In this document: positions 12,901 to 25,773 of the stretch, one piece after another
Layout of the letters: the number at the start of each line of letters is the position of its first letter
How positions within the stretch are numbered: the first letter of the stretch is position 1
From: Ampelocalamus luodianensis
Lineage: Eukaryota > Streptophyta > Magnoliopsida > Poales > Poaceae
NCBI GenBank assembly: GCA_036346255.1
Contig: CM070633.1
Location: 12,152,001-12,216,000 of the forward strand
Reading direction: 5' to 3'
DNA length: 64,000 bases
The notes under the pieces: model-generated
Told to the model about the DNA's origin: nothing
Database searches by the model: none
The model's input: only the letters and a program-made list of their open reading frames with translations
Program-made: the position numbers and the translations under genes

Positions 12901-14606
12901 CATCCTAGTAACCAATCAAGATTAGTTAATCCACTCGGTGGCCTCTACTGTCAGGGACGACAATACACATAGAGTCATAAACATACACAGAGAACAGAGA
13001 GAGAAACAGGGGAGGCTCTGGCCGAAATGGGGCTGTGGTCGTCGCCGGCGGTTGGAGTGGCGGCGAGGCGGCCGTGAGGGCTGAAATGGATCCGGGGAGT
13101 GGAGGCTACCATGAGGGCGGTGGAGTTGGGGCTCAGGCGGCATGGTGGCGGCGCAGCAACGTCGAGCGGCGGTCGGCCGTGAAGGCGAAATGGTGCCGGC
13201 GGCACAGGGGGAGTTGGGGAGGAATCAGTGAGAGCATGAGCAGCCATGGAGTGTGGGGAGCTTACCGGAGTGGTCGCCGAGGACGGGGAGTGGCCGAGGG
13301 AGTCCGGCGACGCGAGCCCGCGGCGGCGCGACGGGTTCACCGTGGCGGGGTCGCTCGGGTGAAGGGAAGCTCCGCTCGGAGGTTGGCGACGGATGAGGAA
13401 GGGGTGAGGATGCTCCTGCTCCGAGGAATTGTTCCGGAGCTCACCGAGGCGACCATGGTGATGGCGGCGGTCGACTTTGGCCGGAATCGGAGAAGAGGCC
13501 GGCGCACGGGTTTCCTGCAATGGATTTCAAAATTGAATGAGGGGATTTGAGGGGGTGTCAAGGGAACACGGGGTGACGCGAGAAGTTTGGGAAGAAACGC
13601 CTTGGATTGGCCGGACTCGGCGAGGGCGGCACGGGCGGCTTTGGCGGCCATGGATGGGTGTGGCGGCTCCTCTGCGATTGTTTGTGGAGGAGAAGATGGA
13701 GGGAATGGAGAGTGGCAAGGAGAGTCAATGGGTGCTCTGGCAACTCCTAAATAGGCCAGGGGAGGCGATGCTCTCGGGGGTGGCTCGGCGGTTTGCTCAG
13801 ACGCGAGGCATGGGCAATGACTTGACGAGGTTTGGCGGCACAGTGCAATTGAGCGACGGCGATTGACAGCGCGGTGATGCATGCTTGCGACGTGGCATCA
13901 AGAGCCTGTGGCGTTGACGCCGAGAGAGAGAGCGGCCGCTCGGGTGCGTGCGGGGAGGAAGAAAAACAGCGCCGAGCCGGAGCTTGACTGAGTGCTGGTG
14001 CAGCTGGCCCGGTCGGTGGAGAAGAAGGTCTGGGCACTGGGGTCCACGGGTCAGCGGCAAGGGAGAAGGTGGCTCCGGGAGCTGGTTCGGCTAAGCCAAA
14101 ATGGGAGTCGGGTCCGGTCGGTTGGGTTAGGGCTGAGTCCAACAGTTGACCAAAATTCAAAACAGCCCTTCCAATTTGACCAAGCCACTAAAAATAGCAA
14201 TAAAAATCCTAAAATTCTGAAATTAATCAGAGGGGTTCCTGGGATAGTGCAGTTCTCAAATAAAATATGAAACCTCATTGTTCAAGACATAATTTGTAAA
14301 GTTTAAATTCAAACCTAAATTGTGCCATTGAAACGTGTTTGAATTTTCTGAGAGTTGAATCCAGTTCCAAAAATTTGGTAAAAATTATATTCATTCATGA
14401 TAATTATTATAGCATTTTAATAAATTGTTTTCAGATGATAATCAAAGGTTTTTGTTCCCGTTTTTACTTGGAGTTTATATTTGCAGCGTATGTTTAATTT
14501 GTTTGATAATTTTCCAAGTGCAAAATATTATGCAAATGATTTCAAAATGCCAAGCATGCTGATAAGATGCATACTAAATCCCATTAATTAATTTGGGGAT
14601 GTTACA
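9908..14606 (-). repeat. C left (3') LTR
   Basis: This LTR pairs with 16395-21024. It contains the splice-like AGGAAGAAG unit (10263-10271), the palindrome (10652-10663), the hairpin (11172-11192), a long AT-rich middle (11200-12950), a GC-rich CpG-rich leader (13000-14160) and an AT-rich U3 (14160-14606). CAG and CTG trinucleotides are largely intact here but altered in the right copy. Short open frames in the GC-rich part are not shared as proteins by the two LTRs. Confidence 0.9.
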
Positions 14607-14608
14607 AA

Positions 14609-14642
14609 CCTACCCCCCTTAAACAGAATCTCGTCCGAGATT
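14609..14642 (-). promoter_or_regulatory. C polypurine tract and pre-PPT hairpin
   Basis: Read on the minus strand, AAGGGGGGTAGG lies just before the LTR start TGTAAC, as expected for plus-strand DNA priming. Immediately upstream, AATCTCG and CGAGATT (14627-14633 and 14636-14642) form a 7-bp stem with a 2-base loop. Confidence 0.8.
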
Positions 14643-16380
14643 AGGTGTTCTAAGTCGGAGCGAAAGGCTGTGGCAACCTAGGTGGGTTTGGTAACGGGGT
14701 CACTTTTCGGAATTCGACGCGAACCGAACTCAATTCCGAACCCGGAGAGGTTCTACAGAAGTTTTAGGTCCTAAAGTGGGAAGCTTTGTTGAAAGATTTC
14801 TAATGTCTTTCTGATAAGTGTTTCCTAAGTGGTTCTTTTCAACTCTAAACGAAATGCACCATCTGTTGTCTTGATTTCCTTCAAAGATAGTGCTGGAAGA
14901 TCATGATGCAGTATCCTGACGTTGCTGCTACATTTTCCTTTCCATTGCTTTGTTTAACCTTTCCTTTTTTGATTCGAAGATATTTTGACATCATACTTCA
15001 CATCGTCTTACGGTAGTCACGAAGACTCGGCTCCACTTGGTCGTAGAAAGGGGCATCGATCGATAGAAACGGAAGGATCGGTTAGATGGTAACCTAGTAT
15101 CAACACCGGGACTCGCGTAGAAAGGAGAAAGCAAGCAAGGTTTAAGGTGGTCTGTCTAACCTCACTTATCCGGTTCTATTGGCTTACTGGGAAAGGAAAT
15201 GCATGTAATGAATGCACGAGGATGCATGTGTGCAAATTAGTCTTAAGGCAAATTTTAAATTTTTGGTTAATGAGAGTGCAAATGCTTACGTGCTTCTTGT
15301 TCTATGCAACTTGAGTAACATGACATGCTTGACTTAATTTAGAAACTATATGCATGATCAAAGTATAGGAATCAGGATGCCTAACAAGTATTTTGAAGTA
15401 TCTTCTACCCCCCTTAAATATTTCGGTACATGAAAGATAAGTAGAGGAAAGAATGGACATAAGGTGAGGGAATGGCAATGGGTATGCAATTTAATTCTAA
15501 CATGTACTAACTACTCCAAAGGTTCAGACATAGTTGCTATACATGCGTCAGTAGGCGATGTGCAACTACTTGGAACAAGGAGAGCAACGATTAAAACTCA
15601 GCGTCTCTGACTAAGTAATACCATTAGGGTGTAGATATATTCTACGAATAAACCCTAATTTAATCCTAATATCGCAATAAGACATCGTCTAGGGGAAACA
15701 GACATTACCCTAACCCTATTGCAAACACATAACAAGCGAGAAATGAATTCCAAATGTTTGTATGAAAGCATAAGACCAGCGCAAAACCACAAAACAAAAG
15801 ATTTGCTTCCCGGTACAACTAACTCGTATTGAATGAACGAGCAATCGTTTAGGATGATAAAATTTTAGAACACAACTCAAGTTCTAACGCATCTAAAAGG
15901 CATGGCAAAAACCATATAAGGGTGCATTGGGCACTAGCCATCTAATATCACATCTTACCCTTTTAACCCCATGAGTTTTAGTTGATTTATCATCTCGTTT
16001 TTAACTCTAACGACGAACTAAGTGCTCGCAGTCCAAAACTAGTACTTGCTGTCCAGATTTTGTATCCGAGCTCCGAGATGAGTGCTTCAACTCCGAGTGC
16101 TTCAAATCTTCACTAAATAACAACTAACATTTTATATTTTCAACTCTCATTATTTCCCAAACCGAATTTAACCGATAACCAACTAACTTTGAAAGGAGAA
16201 GAGAGGGGAACAACCTTTTTGAAAACTCAACAAGAATAAGGCAAGATGAGCAAGCTAAGATAGGTAAGGAGTAAAATCTGAGAACTTACTTAAGTTTTCA
16301 TAACCCATTTGACGTTTTGAAAATAAGTTTTTCAAAATATCCTAATGACGACCAAGCTAGGGTTTCTACGGTCAAGACAA

Positions 16381-16390
16381 ACTGATACCA
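16381..16390 (-). promoter_or_regulatory. C primer-binding site (initiator-Met tRNA type)
   Basis: On the minus strand this reads TGGTATCAGT, matching the first nine bases of the TGGTATCAGAGC site in A, 4 nt downstream of the LTR end CACA. The match then fails, so priming may be weakened or the sequence damaged. Confidence 0.7.
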
Positions 16391-16394
16391 ACTT

Positions 16395-19300
16395 TGTGAG
16401 GACCCAGTTTATTCGACTTGTAATGCTTAGCCTTCCATTGACCCTAGCATCACAATTCAAATAAACCAAGCCTCAGGATATGTATACTTCCCAGAAATGC
16501 AGTATACACACCCCGTTACAAAATCATGTATCAAATCCATACAGCAAGAGGTTACAATAATAAAACTTCAATAAATACAATGAATGAACTTACAAGATAA
16601 ATAACAAACTACACAATGAAGCAAAAGCCATAAGATGGCGATAAATAAAAAACCAATTAGTGTGCCTTTACCCACAAGGCAACCAACCGGGCCATAAGCT
16701 AGTCGTCAAACCCACAAACACATCTCACAAAGGGAAGCCCTTGGGGCTCACCTTCTTCCTCTGCAACAAAAACATTAAGCAAAGCAACCGAGTACAAAAA
16801 TTGTTTTGTACTGCAAGACCGACGTGTAAGGGTAACAGAACTATAATTAACTACATGCAAGCTTTATTTAAGTGGAGGGCTCTGGACTTACTTTTGGCGA
16901 AAGCAAGTTTTCTTTTGCAATAATGTAATAGTTTGAAGGCGGTTTAACAATTCAATTTTATTTGCGAAATAATAACGTCTGATGAAGTAGTGACAAAAGA
17001 CATCACGGAGATGACCAACCCATTGGCCATCACAACAATAGTATGAACACCCATTCATACCAACCCATCAAGTTTTAATTAAAAGGTTGTAGTCTAACTC
17101 TTGAAAAGCTTACCCAAGCGTGTCCATCACCTAGGGCGAGGCTATTCGAATAGTTTTTAACCTGCGCAGGGTGTACCACTGTACCCACACTTGAGACCGC
17201 CTTTAAGCCAAAGCACACTTCCAAGGTATGCTAGCCTGACTAAGTCCTACGAGACTTTTTCCAATATTGTGTATTAACTACGAGCCGCTCGTATGGATAG
17301 AAATCCATACGCTTACATGGTAAAGCCGAAAAGACAACTACCCACTCGGGTAAAGCTTTTGGACAACTACCATGCTCCCAACACCATCCCTCTGCGACCT
17401 CCTGCGACCGGAGCCAATACACGCCAAAGTACTAGGTCAAGAGAGGTCCCATATACTCTAGTGTGGTTAGCATGCGAAATGCCTGGATAAAAATTCACTC
17501 ACAAGATGTTCGGTCCTTAATTGACCCGGGCACCATTCCAGTCACACCCAAGAATCACACCATCTTACCATTGTGCCCGCGTCGAAATCATTTTGTTTTT
17601 AGTTTTTAGTTTTCACAATTAAACATAGCAAAAATGCTGAATCGTAAAGTTATAATAATTTTTGTGTGATCAAAGTTATCGACTAAGTCGATAACCGCCC
17701 AATTCTACCGGTATCTAAGCATGGCTAAGCATCATATCGTAAAGACAAATAAAAGGCCCTAAATCATTCACGTGCTCTAATTCACGGTGAGAATAATATT
17801 CCTAAGGTAGTGGCGGGGGTGAACAATTTTCAGGGAAACCATGAAATGGGATTAACTACCTCTAATCGACAAAATTACTTTGACACAAAACATGCATACA
17901 TACCAGGTTAAACAAAATATTAGACTTGAAAATAATGGGAATGAACTGGATATGATCAAACTGCTTGCCTTTGCTTTGTTTGAGATATTCGACTTGCTGC
18001 AGAGGATCGCTCTCGATAACAACGCCATCTAACGACAAAAAATGCCAAAGCGAAAAACAGCGAATAAACACCAGAACGCCAACAGCAACCAAAAATCAAA
18101 CACACAGAAGATAGAAAGTGAATTTAGGAACAACAAATTAGCTGATTCGGAGATTATTTAAATAAGTTAGGATTTCTTCTGATTGTTCTTTCCAAACTCA
18201 CATTTTCCATGATAATCATACAGTCAAAAACAATCCTCTTATATGCTCTCCTCTTTCGACAGACTTTGATGGTGATTGTGTGCACATCAATTAGCTACAA
18301 CATATTATCACACTTTAATTAACTAACTATTCTAAGCAACTATTCTGCGATAAGTTCATTTAGACAAACAAATTGGCTAACTCACTTAGTGACCTAATTG
18401 TCTTACACAACATTTTGCTAAAAGAAAACATAAGGTCTTGCAAATGGGTTCATTGACAATTCGGGTTTTCTACTATTCAACTTGTCTTCTCTATCCAACA
18501 CTTTAAGCGACAATAACTAAACCGTTAATTGTTCCTGCTATTTTTGAAAATTCACCACCACCAAGGACTTTCAGATTTGGTTACTTATTTTAAATAGTTG
18601 CCGAAAGACTAGTTAGATTTCGACAACTCGAACTCTGCATTATTCATACCAGTGATCTATTGATATGATAATATCTCAAGTTTTTCTTTGCACTCATCTT
18701 TTCTTCTCTGCAACTTTCGAAAATTCTCATCCAGAATTGGTTGCCACAGCATCTAGGACAACAATAACTACTAGTGTTAGCCTGGACCTTAGCCTTCAAA
18801 CAAAAATCGAACTTCTACAGATAACCGAGCATACATCCTTTAACAGACATATCTCAGAGTGAACCCTATTAGCCAATTTTTACTTAGACCTCAATTCCCG
18901 ACTTAGCTATTTCAATGAGTGGTCGGTTGACATACCCAATATTGGCCTAAAGAAAACTTTGATTAACTTGACTTCTCCCATTGTTTACTCAAATTTACAA
19001 AAGCAAAACCTTGGTACTTAAGTGTTCGGTTAATTTCCTCTAAAACTCAACTTCCAACTTTGTTAATACACTTGAGTGAACTAAAAGACATCCATAAAAG
19101 CTGCTAGTATAGGATAGTTAGCTTAGCAAAAGAGTTCTCTGACAAACCAAGTTTTCACAACTCTCGGATGAATCAACACAAAGAATTACGAAATGAAGTG
19201 CCTCTAACTAACTTCTAGATTTCTAAACCAATCACTAAATGATACAACACAGTAAGTGCATGCTTATGAGAAACCTAATCAATCGGATTCATCCACAAAT

Positions 19301-21024
19301 CGAACTCTTACCTCCAATTTCCTATCTCAATCACTACTTAATTCAAATGCTTACGCAAATTCTGAGTAAACTCCCCACTAAACATCCTAGTAACCAATCA
19401 AGATTAGTTAATCCACTCGGTGGCCTCACTGTCGTGACGACAATACACATAGAGTCATAAACATACACAGAGAACAGAGAGAAAGCAGGGAGGCTCGCCG
19501 AAATGGGTCGTGGTCGCCGCGCGGTTGGAGTGGCGGCGAGGCGGCCGTGAGGGCTGAAATGGATCCGGGAGTGGAGGCTACCATGAGGCGGTGGAGTTGG
19601 GGCTCGGCGGCATGGTGGCGGCGCAAAGAACGCCGCGGCGGATCGGCCGTGAAGGCGAAATGGTGCGCGGCACAGGGGGTTCGGGAGGAATCGGTGAGAG
19701 CATGAGCAGCCATGGGTGTGGGAGCTTATCAAGTGGTCGCCGAGGACGGAGTGGCCGAGGAGTCCGGCGACGCGAGCCCACGGCGGCGCGACGGTTCACC
19801 GTGGCGGGTCGCTCGGGTGAAGGAAGCTCCGCTCGGAGGTTGGCGACGGATGAGGAAGGGTGTGGATGCTCTTGCTCGAGGAATTGTTCGGAGCTCACCG
19901 AGGCGACCATGGTGATGGCGGCGTCGACTTTGGTCGAATCGGAGAAGAGCCGGCGCGCGGGTTTCTGCAATGGATTTCAAAATTGAATGAGGGATTTGAG
20001 GGGGTGTCAAGGAACACGGTGACGCGAGAAGTTTGGGAAGAAACGCCTGGATTGGCCGGACTCGGCGAGGCGCGCAGGCGGCTTTGGTGGCCATGGATGG
20101 GTGTGGTGGCTCCTCTGCGATTGTTTGTGGAGGAGAAGATGGAGGGAATGTAGAGTGGCAAGGAGAGTCAATGGGTGCTCGGCAACTCCTAAATAGGCCG
20201 GGAGGCGATTTCTCGGGGTGGCTCGGCGGTTTGCTCGGACGCGAGGCATGGGCAATGACTTGATGAGGTTTGGCGCGCAGTGCAATTGGCGACGGCGATT
20301 GACGCGGTGATGCATGCTTGCGACGTGGCATCAAGAGCCTGTGGCGTTGACGCCGAGAGAGAGAGCGGCGCTTCGGGTGCGTGCGGGAGGAAGAAAAAGC
20401 AGCCGAGCCGAGCTTGACCGAGGCCGTGCGGTGGCCCGGTCGGTAGAGAAGAAGGTCCGCTTTGGGGTCCACGGGTCGATGGCAAGGAGAAGGTGGCTCG
20501 GAGCTGGTTCGGCTAAGCCAAAATGGGAGTCGGGTCCGGTCGGTTGGGTTAAATTTGAGTCCAACAGTTGACCAAAATTCAAAACAACCCTTCCAATTTG
20601 ACCAAGCCACTAAAAATAGCAATAAAAATCCTAAAATTCTAAAATTAATCAGAGGGTTCTGGATAGTGCAGTTCTCAAATAAAATATGAAACCTCATTGT
20701 TCAAGACATAATTTGTAAAGTTTAAATTCAAACCTAAATTGTGCCATTGAAACGTGTTTGAATTTTCTGAGAGTTGAATCCAGTTCAAAAATTTGGTAAA
20801 AATTATATTCATTCATGATAATTATTATAGAATTTTAATAAATTGTTTTCAGATGACAATCAAAGGTTTTTGTTCCCGTTTTTACTTGGAGTTTATATTT
20901 GCAGCGTATGTTTAATTTGTTTGATAATTTTCCAAGTGCAAAATATTATGCAAATGATTTCAAAATGCCAAGCATGCTGATAAGATGCATACTAAATCCC
21001 ATTAATTAATTTGGGGATGTTACA
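16395..21024 (-). repeat. C right (5') LTR
   Basis: This LTR is collinear with 9908-14606. The hairpin is at 17675-17695, the palindrome at 17142-17153 and the GC-rich leader at 19480-20540. Most differences from the left copy are at CAG/CTG sites. Two examples are TTCTGAC (left, ~12120) against TTTCGAC (right, ~18618), and CACAGCAATTACAG (left, ~12690) against CACAAAGAATTACG (right, ~19177). Confidence 0.9.
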
Positions 21025-21030
21025 AGGTTG
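21025..21030. repeat. Target-site duplication of element C, right copy
   Basis: AGGTTG follows the terminal TTACA of C and matches 9902-9907. Confidence 0.8.
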
Positions 21031-24000
21031 TATGTCTCATTTTGCATAAAGCCAACTTTATTTGCAATAATGTAATACATTTAAAAGCAGGTTTGCAAAT
21101 CTATTTTGTTGTCAACATAAAAGCGTAATAAAGGTACATACAAGTAACCACCTGGAAGTGACTATCCCAATAGCCACCACAACACAGCACGAATCCCCGA
21201 TTCGTACCACCCATCAAGTTTTAGTTAAAAGGTTGTAGTCTAACTCTTGAAAGACCTTGCCAAGCGTGTCCATAACCTAGGACGAGGCTATTCGAATAGT
21301 TTTAACCCGCCAGGGGTGTACCAATGTACCCACACTTCAGACCGCCTTTAAGCCACAAGCACACTTCCGAAGGTATGCCGACACGGCTAAGTCCTACGAG
21401 ACATTTTCCTATATTGTGTATCAACCACGAGCCGCTCGTATGGGTAGAAACACCATACGCTTACATTGCAAGCCGAAAGACGACAAATCCCATCACGGGT
21501 GAAGTCTTTCGGACACTACAATGCTCCCCACACCATCCCTCCTACGACTCCCTGCGACCCGAAGCCAATACACGCCAAAGTACTAAGTCAAGAGAGGTCA
21601 CATTCCCTCTAGTGTGGTTAGCACGCTACAATGCTTGGTTTAGTGTAACAAGATGTTCGGTCCTTGTTGACCCGGGCACCATTCCAGTCACACCCATAAT
21701 CACACCAATCATACCATTGTGCCCAAGTCTAAATTATTTTATTTTTAGTTTTAGTTTTCGTAAGTAGACATGGCACAAGGCTGAAATCAAATATCATAAT
21801 AAGTTTTATGTGATCAAGGTTATCGACAAGTCGATAACCGCCCATTTCTACCGAAAACTAAGCATGGCTAAGCAATTGATTCGCAACTACTAAGTGACAA
21901 GAGCTCATCCATGAACTCTAAATCACAGCAATAACCTAGGCTCAATGGTAGTAGAGAGTAATCATTTGCCTAAGGAAATGCATCTACTAGGTCAACTATT
22001 AACACAAAGTAGCAATGCATACATAGAATTTGTAATCAACATAAATACTTAAAATACTGGGATTAACATGATCAAACTGCTTGCCTTGCTGGTCTTGCTC
22101 TTGCTGCAGAGGAGGATTCTCAGACTCAAAATATTCTTCGGAACCTAACGCGAAAATGCGATAAACCAAATAAGAACGAAGAACACCAAACAAAACTCAA
22201 CAGCAAAAGACATCCAAATCCAATGAAATTTCTACAGCAGCTAGAGGTTGATTTTAGACAATTTTAGAAATAAGAATCACTTCATTTGGACTAAGCATGA
22301 CAAAGTTATGGCTAAAACTAGTTCTCTCGACCTATAAATTATTTAAATTAATTAGTGACATTTGTTCATGGCGAAAATTTCTAGAATGATCTAAGCTCAA
22401 ATTTTTATGGTATGTAGATTATGACATCCTAATGACAGCAAGGTTGAGTTTACTAAATTTGGAGTTATAATGATTTACTTATGATTTTTCTAAGTTGCAA
22501 AACTAGCATAATGCACTTTCGAAATATAAACATGTGCAAAACCTATTTCACATTAAAGCATGATAACAGAGGATTTTCTAGCATCAACTTTATATTTTTA
22601 GGACTTACAGGAATTACTTATCTCTTTTACAATATTAAATGAATTTTTAAATGCTACCAATAAGGTTAAATCTATTAATGATTTTCCAGTCTTGATTTAA
22701 GCCTACAACCATTTTTGGATTGAAATTTAGTTAATAACAAATTTATCAAAGTTAAAATCGTTTAATTTATGATATCTGAGAAAAAGATATGCGTTTTCTA
22801 AGTTTTAATTCAATTTCAAATATACAAAAATGGCGAAAACAAGCTATTAAAGATTACAATTTTCTACCACTAAGCATAGCTAAAAGCATTTTTATATTAA
22901 ACTTGATGAAATACAAATTTATTACGATTGGTTTCATTTAAAAGAATCTATTCTCGATTTAGATATGAATTTCTAAAGATTTGATACAATTTTTAGGTTG
23001 ACAAATAACTACTTACGAAATAAACAACACTTAACGTAAAAGAATCGACGTGGACAACTATGGGCCTTTGATTTGAATCCAACGGCGCGCGAAGGGTGCG
23101 CGAGAGCGACCGGAATGGCTCAATACATCACGACCGTCGATCAAGAATCGGAGGGTCCATAATGAGTGTGGTTCGGGTGACCCGAACAACAAGACGAACC
23201 ACAACACCACGATCAAGCGATGAACAGCCCACAGCGATGAGAGGATCGGGTGACCCGATCGGTGCAACGATCTGGATCGCAGATCGCGAAATGGACGATG
23301 GCCATAGATCGAAGTGCAACACTAGAGTGCTGACACGTGGGGCCGCATGTCAGTGACTGAGAGTCACACATGCGAGCTTTAACACACGTGCACAGAGCTC
23401 GGGTCCCACATGGCAGTGACTTAAAGGGGATCTTTAGGACAGCTAATTAAGTACTAATGACCAATGATTAATGATGATTAGCAATTAATGTGTCCTAACG
23501 ATTTTGAACAGAGGTGATTTAAGTGATTGGGGGCCCACCTGGCAGTGGCACAAGGGGACAGTTTAGGACTAATTAAATGCTAACAATGATTAACATTTAA
23601 TGAACTCGAAAATTAGTCCTAATGACCCCGAGACTAAGGTTTAAGGCCTACGGGCCCACACGTCAGTGACCCAAAAGACCATTTCGGGCACATTAATGCT
23701 AAGACCGGGATTAATAATAATCATTAGCATTAATGATGTCCGAAAGCATCGGTCAGCGCCAGTGGGTGATTACAGAGGGTTGGGCCCACATGTCAGTGAG
23801 ACACTTAGGCCAAACTTAAGACACAATTAATACTCCTAATGATTGACAATAATTAGGCATTAACTGTGCCCTAATAATCTGACAAAAATGGGAGCTTCGG
23901 TGACAAAACCCGAGTGCCTTTACGCTTGTCGCGGCGACTACGGTGCGTGGCGCCACAAAATACCAAAATGGGTTCGCAATAGCGTTGCGGACCCAATGGT

Positions 24001-25734
24001 GATGACCTCGCCGGCGGTGGAGGTCTAGAACGCCGGCGAGCTGGAAAACGAGGATGGAGCCATTTTCGGCAAAACATGAAAATAGCAAAAAGCTCCGCTG
24101 CGGTCCAGGAAAGCGAGTGCCATCACTCCTAGGGACTAAATAGAAGCTACCTTAACGCAGACGAGCTTCAAAGATGGCCGGGGAAGACTCGAACACGGTG
24201 AAGTTCACCGGAGCCGAGGAAGATGAAGTGGAAAACGACAATCTGAGCAAAATGAACACCAATGGGTGATCAAAATAGCATCATTAGGGTTCCCACAAGC
24301 TCCACAAGTAAGCAATTGCAAAAAGAACCACTTACCGGAGTTGGAGAAGAAAGGGGTGAAATCACTGAAAATCTCCAAACTTAAAATTGAGTGATTCCTG
24401 TGAATGCAGCCCAAAATTAAGTTAGGGGAAATATAAAGAAAGTTGAGGGGCTCAAAAGGGTGCAAGAAATATTGAAGGTGAACCACTGGACACCAAGATC
24501 CACATTGGAGCTCCACGGTTGAAAATGGCGTTTTGAAGATTTGAAGTGGTTTTGAGCTCAAATACAGAGAATGAGCAAAGTGTGGTGTAAAGGAACACCG
24601 GGAGGAACTAAGGGGTTTATATAGAGGAGGGATTAGGGTTTCGAGCACACACATGAGTCCATGGTGAGCTCGGATCATGCACGGTCATGGACCAAGAAAT
24701 GATGGGAGCAGTGGGACTCGGGATGGAGGAGCAGAAAGTCTGGGTGCATTTAATGCCCTACGAGTGATGTTGACGAGAGGAGCTTGATTTGACAATGCGC
24801 AACCGCTCTCTCCTCTCTCCTTCTCGCCATTGCTTGCATGCGCCGCACGGAGGACCGGAGGAGGAAGAAGAAACGAGAGAAGAAATCGTGGCCGTCGATC
24901 CGAGATGGACGGCCGCGATTGAAAGGGTCACCGAGGTTTCTAATGCTCCAAGCAATCAGGGCGGTCCGATCAGGATTGAACGGCTGAGATCAATTGGGGC
25001 TTTCGGGTGACCCGAACAGCCCGTTCAATAAGGACGGCCCGATCTTAATCCAACGGCTCAAAAAGAATGTGATGACCGCGGTGGCCCGAACGGCATCAGC
25101 CAATGAGAGCCGAGCGATGCAAATCCAACGGCCGAAATTGATCGCGCGTGTTAGAAAGGGCTCGGTGCAGTTAGTTGATCAGGCTCAACCAAGTGGCTCG
25201 AGCCCGAGTCCGACTCAAACCCAAGGAACAGTGAATCAGCTTTAGGTTTTAAATTTAAGCTGAGACTCTTGAGGATTTAAAAGAGGTAGCAAAACTACTC
25301 AAAAATTCTGAAATTTTTACAGGAGCTTGCTAGCTGAGTTATTGACCTTGTATAAAATTTCCAGAGGTTTTGTGCTATACATTTTCCTCCAAAATTCCAC
25401 AAGGTGCTGGTCCCCGCTTGACCAGAATTTGAGTAGGTTTGACTGACCTCCAAAAGTATTCAAACAATTTCTAAAAATTGTGAAATTTTTCAGAGGGGTC
25501 ACATACCAACCCAAGAATTTAGGAAAAATATTTCCAGGAGATTATCACAAGATGGAACAAGAATGTTTTTGAAGGATCAAGTTTTGGATCAAGGACTTGT
25601 GACTATGTATTTCCATAACTCTCGTACAATAATTATTTAGTACATACAGGAAATACATGATGTAAGAAAAAAAAGTTTTAATTTCTACTCATTTTCTTAC
25701 ATTTGAAACACAAGCCCAAAATTGGGATGTTACA
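21031..25734 (-). repeat. B left (3') LTR, main part
   Basis: The left LTR of B continues after C. It matches 31299-33969 and 55228-57317. It contains the palindrome (21288-21299), the hairpin (21818-21839), an AT-rich stretch (21850-23040), a block of diverged direct repeats around GGGCCCACNTGNCAGTG (23390-23800) and the promoter region near 24616. It ends at TGTTACA. No host genes are seen. The 157-codon open frame at 24205-24678 (-) lies over the TATA box and is only partly open in the other LTR. Confidence 0.9.
24616..24623 (-). promoter_or_regulatory. TATA box of B 3' LTR
   Basis: Minus-strand TATATAAA lies about 1.1 kb inside the LTR. The same motif lies at 56184-56191 in the other LTR, so U3 is about 1.1 kb and most of the 5.2 kb LTR is transcribed leader (R-U5). 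Confidence 0.7.
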
Positions 25735-25735
25735 A

Positions 25736-25769
25736 CTCTCCCCCCTTACAAGAATCTCGACCCGAGATT
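25736..25769 (-). promoter_or_regulatory. B polypurine tract and pre-PPT hairpin
   Basis: Minus strand AAGGGGGGAGAG abuts the LTR start. AATCTCG (25753-25759) and CGAGATT (25763-25769) form a 7-bp stem with a 3-base loop directly upstream, as in A and C. Confidence 0.85.
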
Positions 25770-25773
25770 TCGT

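Larger units (their letters stand above)
14607..16394 (-). other. C internal region, no coding capacity
   Basis: The region has no reading frame longer than about 60 codons and no recognisable gag, protease, RT, RNase H or integrase motif on either strand. The PPT-side 50 bp keep the AATCTCG/CGAGATT hairpin. The PBS-side ~150 bp keep the leader shared with B. The middle (14660-16100) has GC-poor text with a few CG-rich islands and matches nothing else in the window that I can see. Confidence 0.8.
9908..21024 (-). mobile_element. C: non-autonomous large LTR retrotransposon (LARD-like)
   Basis: LTRs of about 4.7 kb (9908-14606) and 4.6 kb (16395-21024) flank only 1.79 kb of internal DNA. On the minus strand the ends read TGTAACATCC...TCCTCACA. 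The element has a PBS-like site at 16381-16390, a polypurine tract at 14609-14620 and the same pre-PPT hairpin as A and B. The interior shows no gag or pol motif. The leader next to the PBS (16250-16380) resembles that of B (30650-30790). It therefore looks like a derivative that depends on proteins from B- or A-type elements. The flanking AGGTTG duplication shows it moved as a unit into B's left LTR. Confidence 0.88.

Noticed and set aside
19729..20697. A 322-codon open frame on the minus strand
   Set aside because: It lies in the GC-rich leader of C's right LTR. The left LTR copy (13300-14278) is broken into several frames, and the composition is Ser/Pro/Arg-rich without any domain. Open by chance.
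23390..23800. Diverged direct repeats (GGGCCCACNTGNCAGTG words) as a satellite
   Set aside because: The copies are few, unevenly spaced and diverged. They are an internal feature of B's LTR, present at the same place in both LTRs.
24205..24678. A 157-codon minus-strand frame in B's left LTR as a gene
   Set aside because: It covers the TATA box and is only partly open in the right LTR. No recognisable domain.
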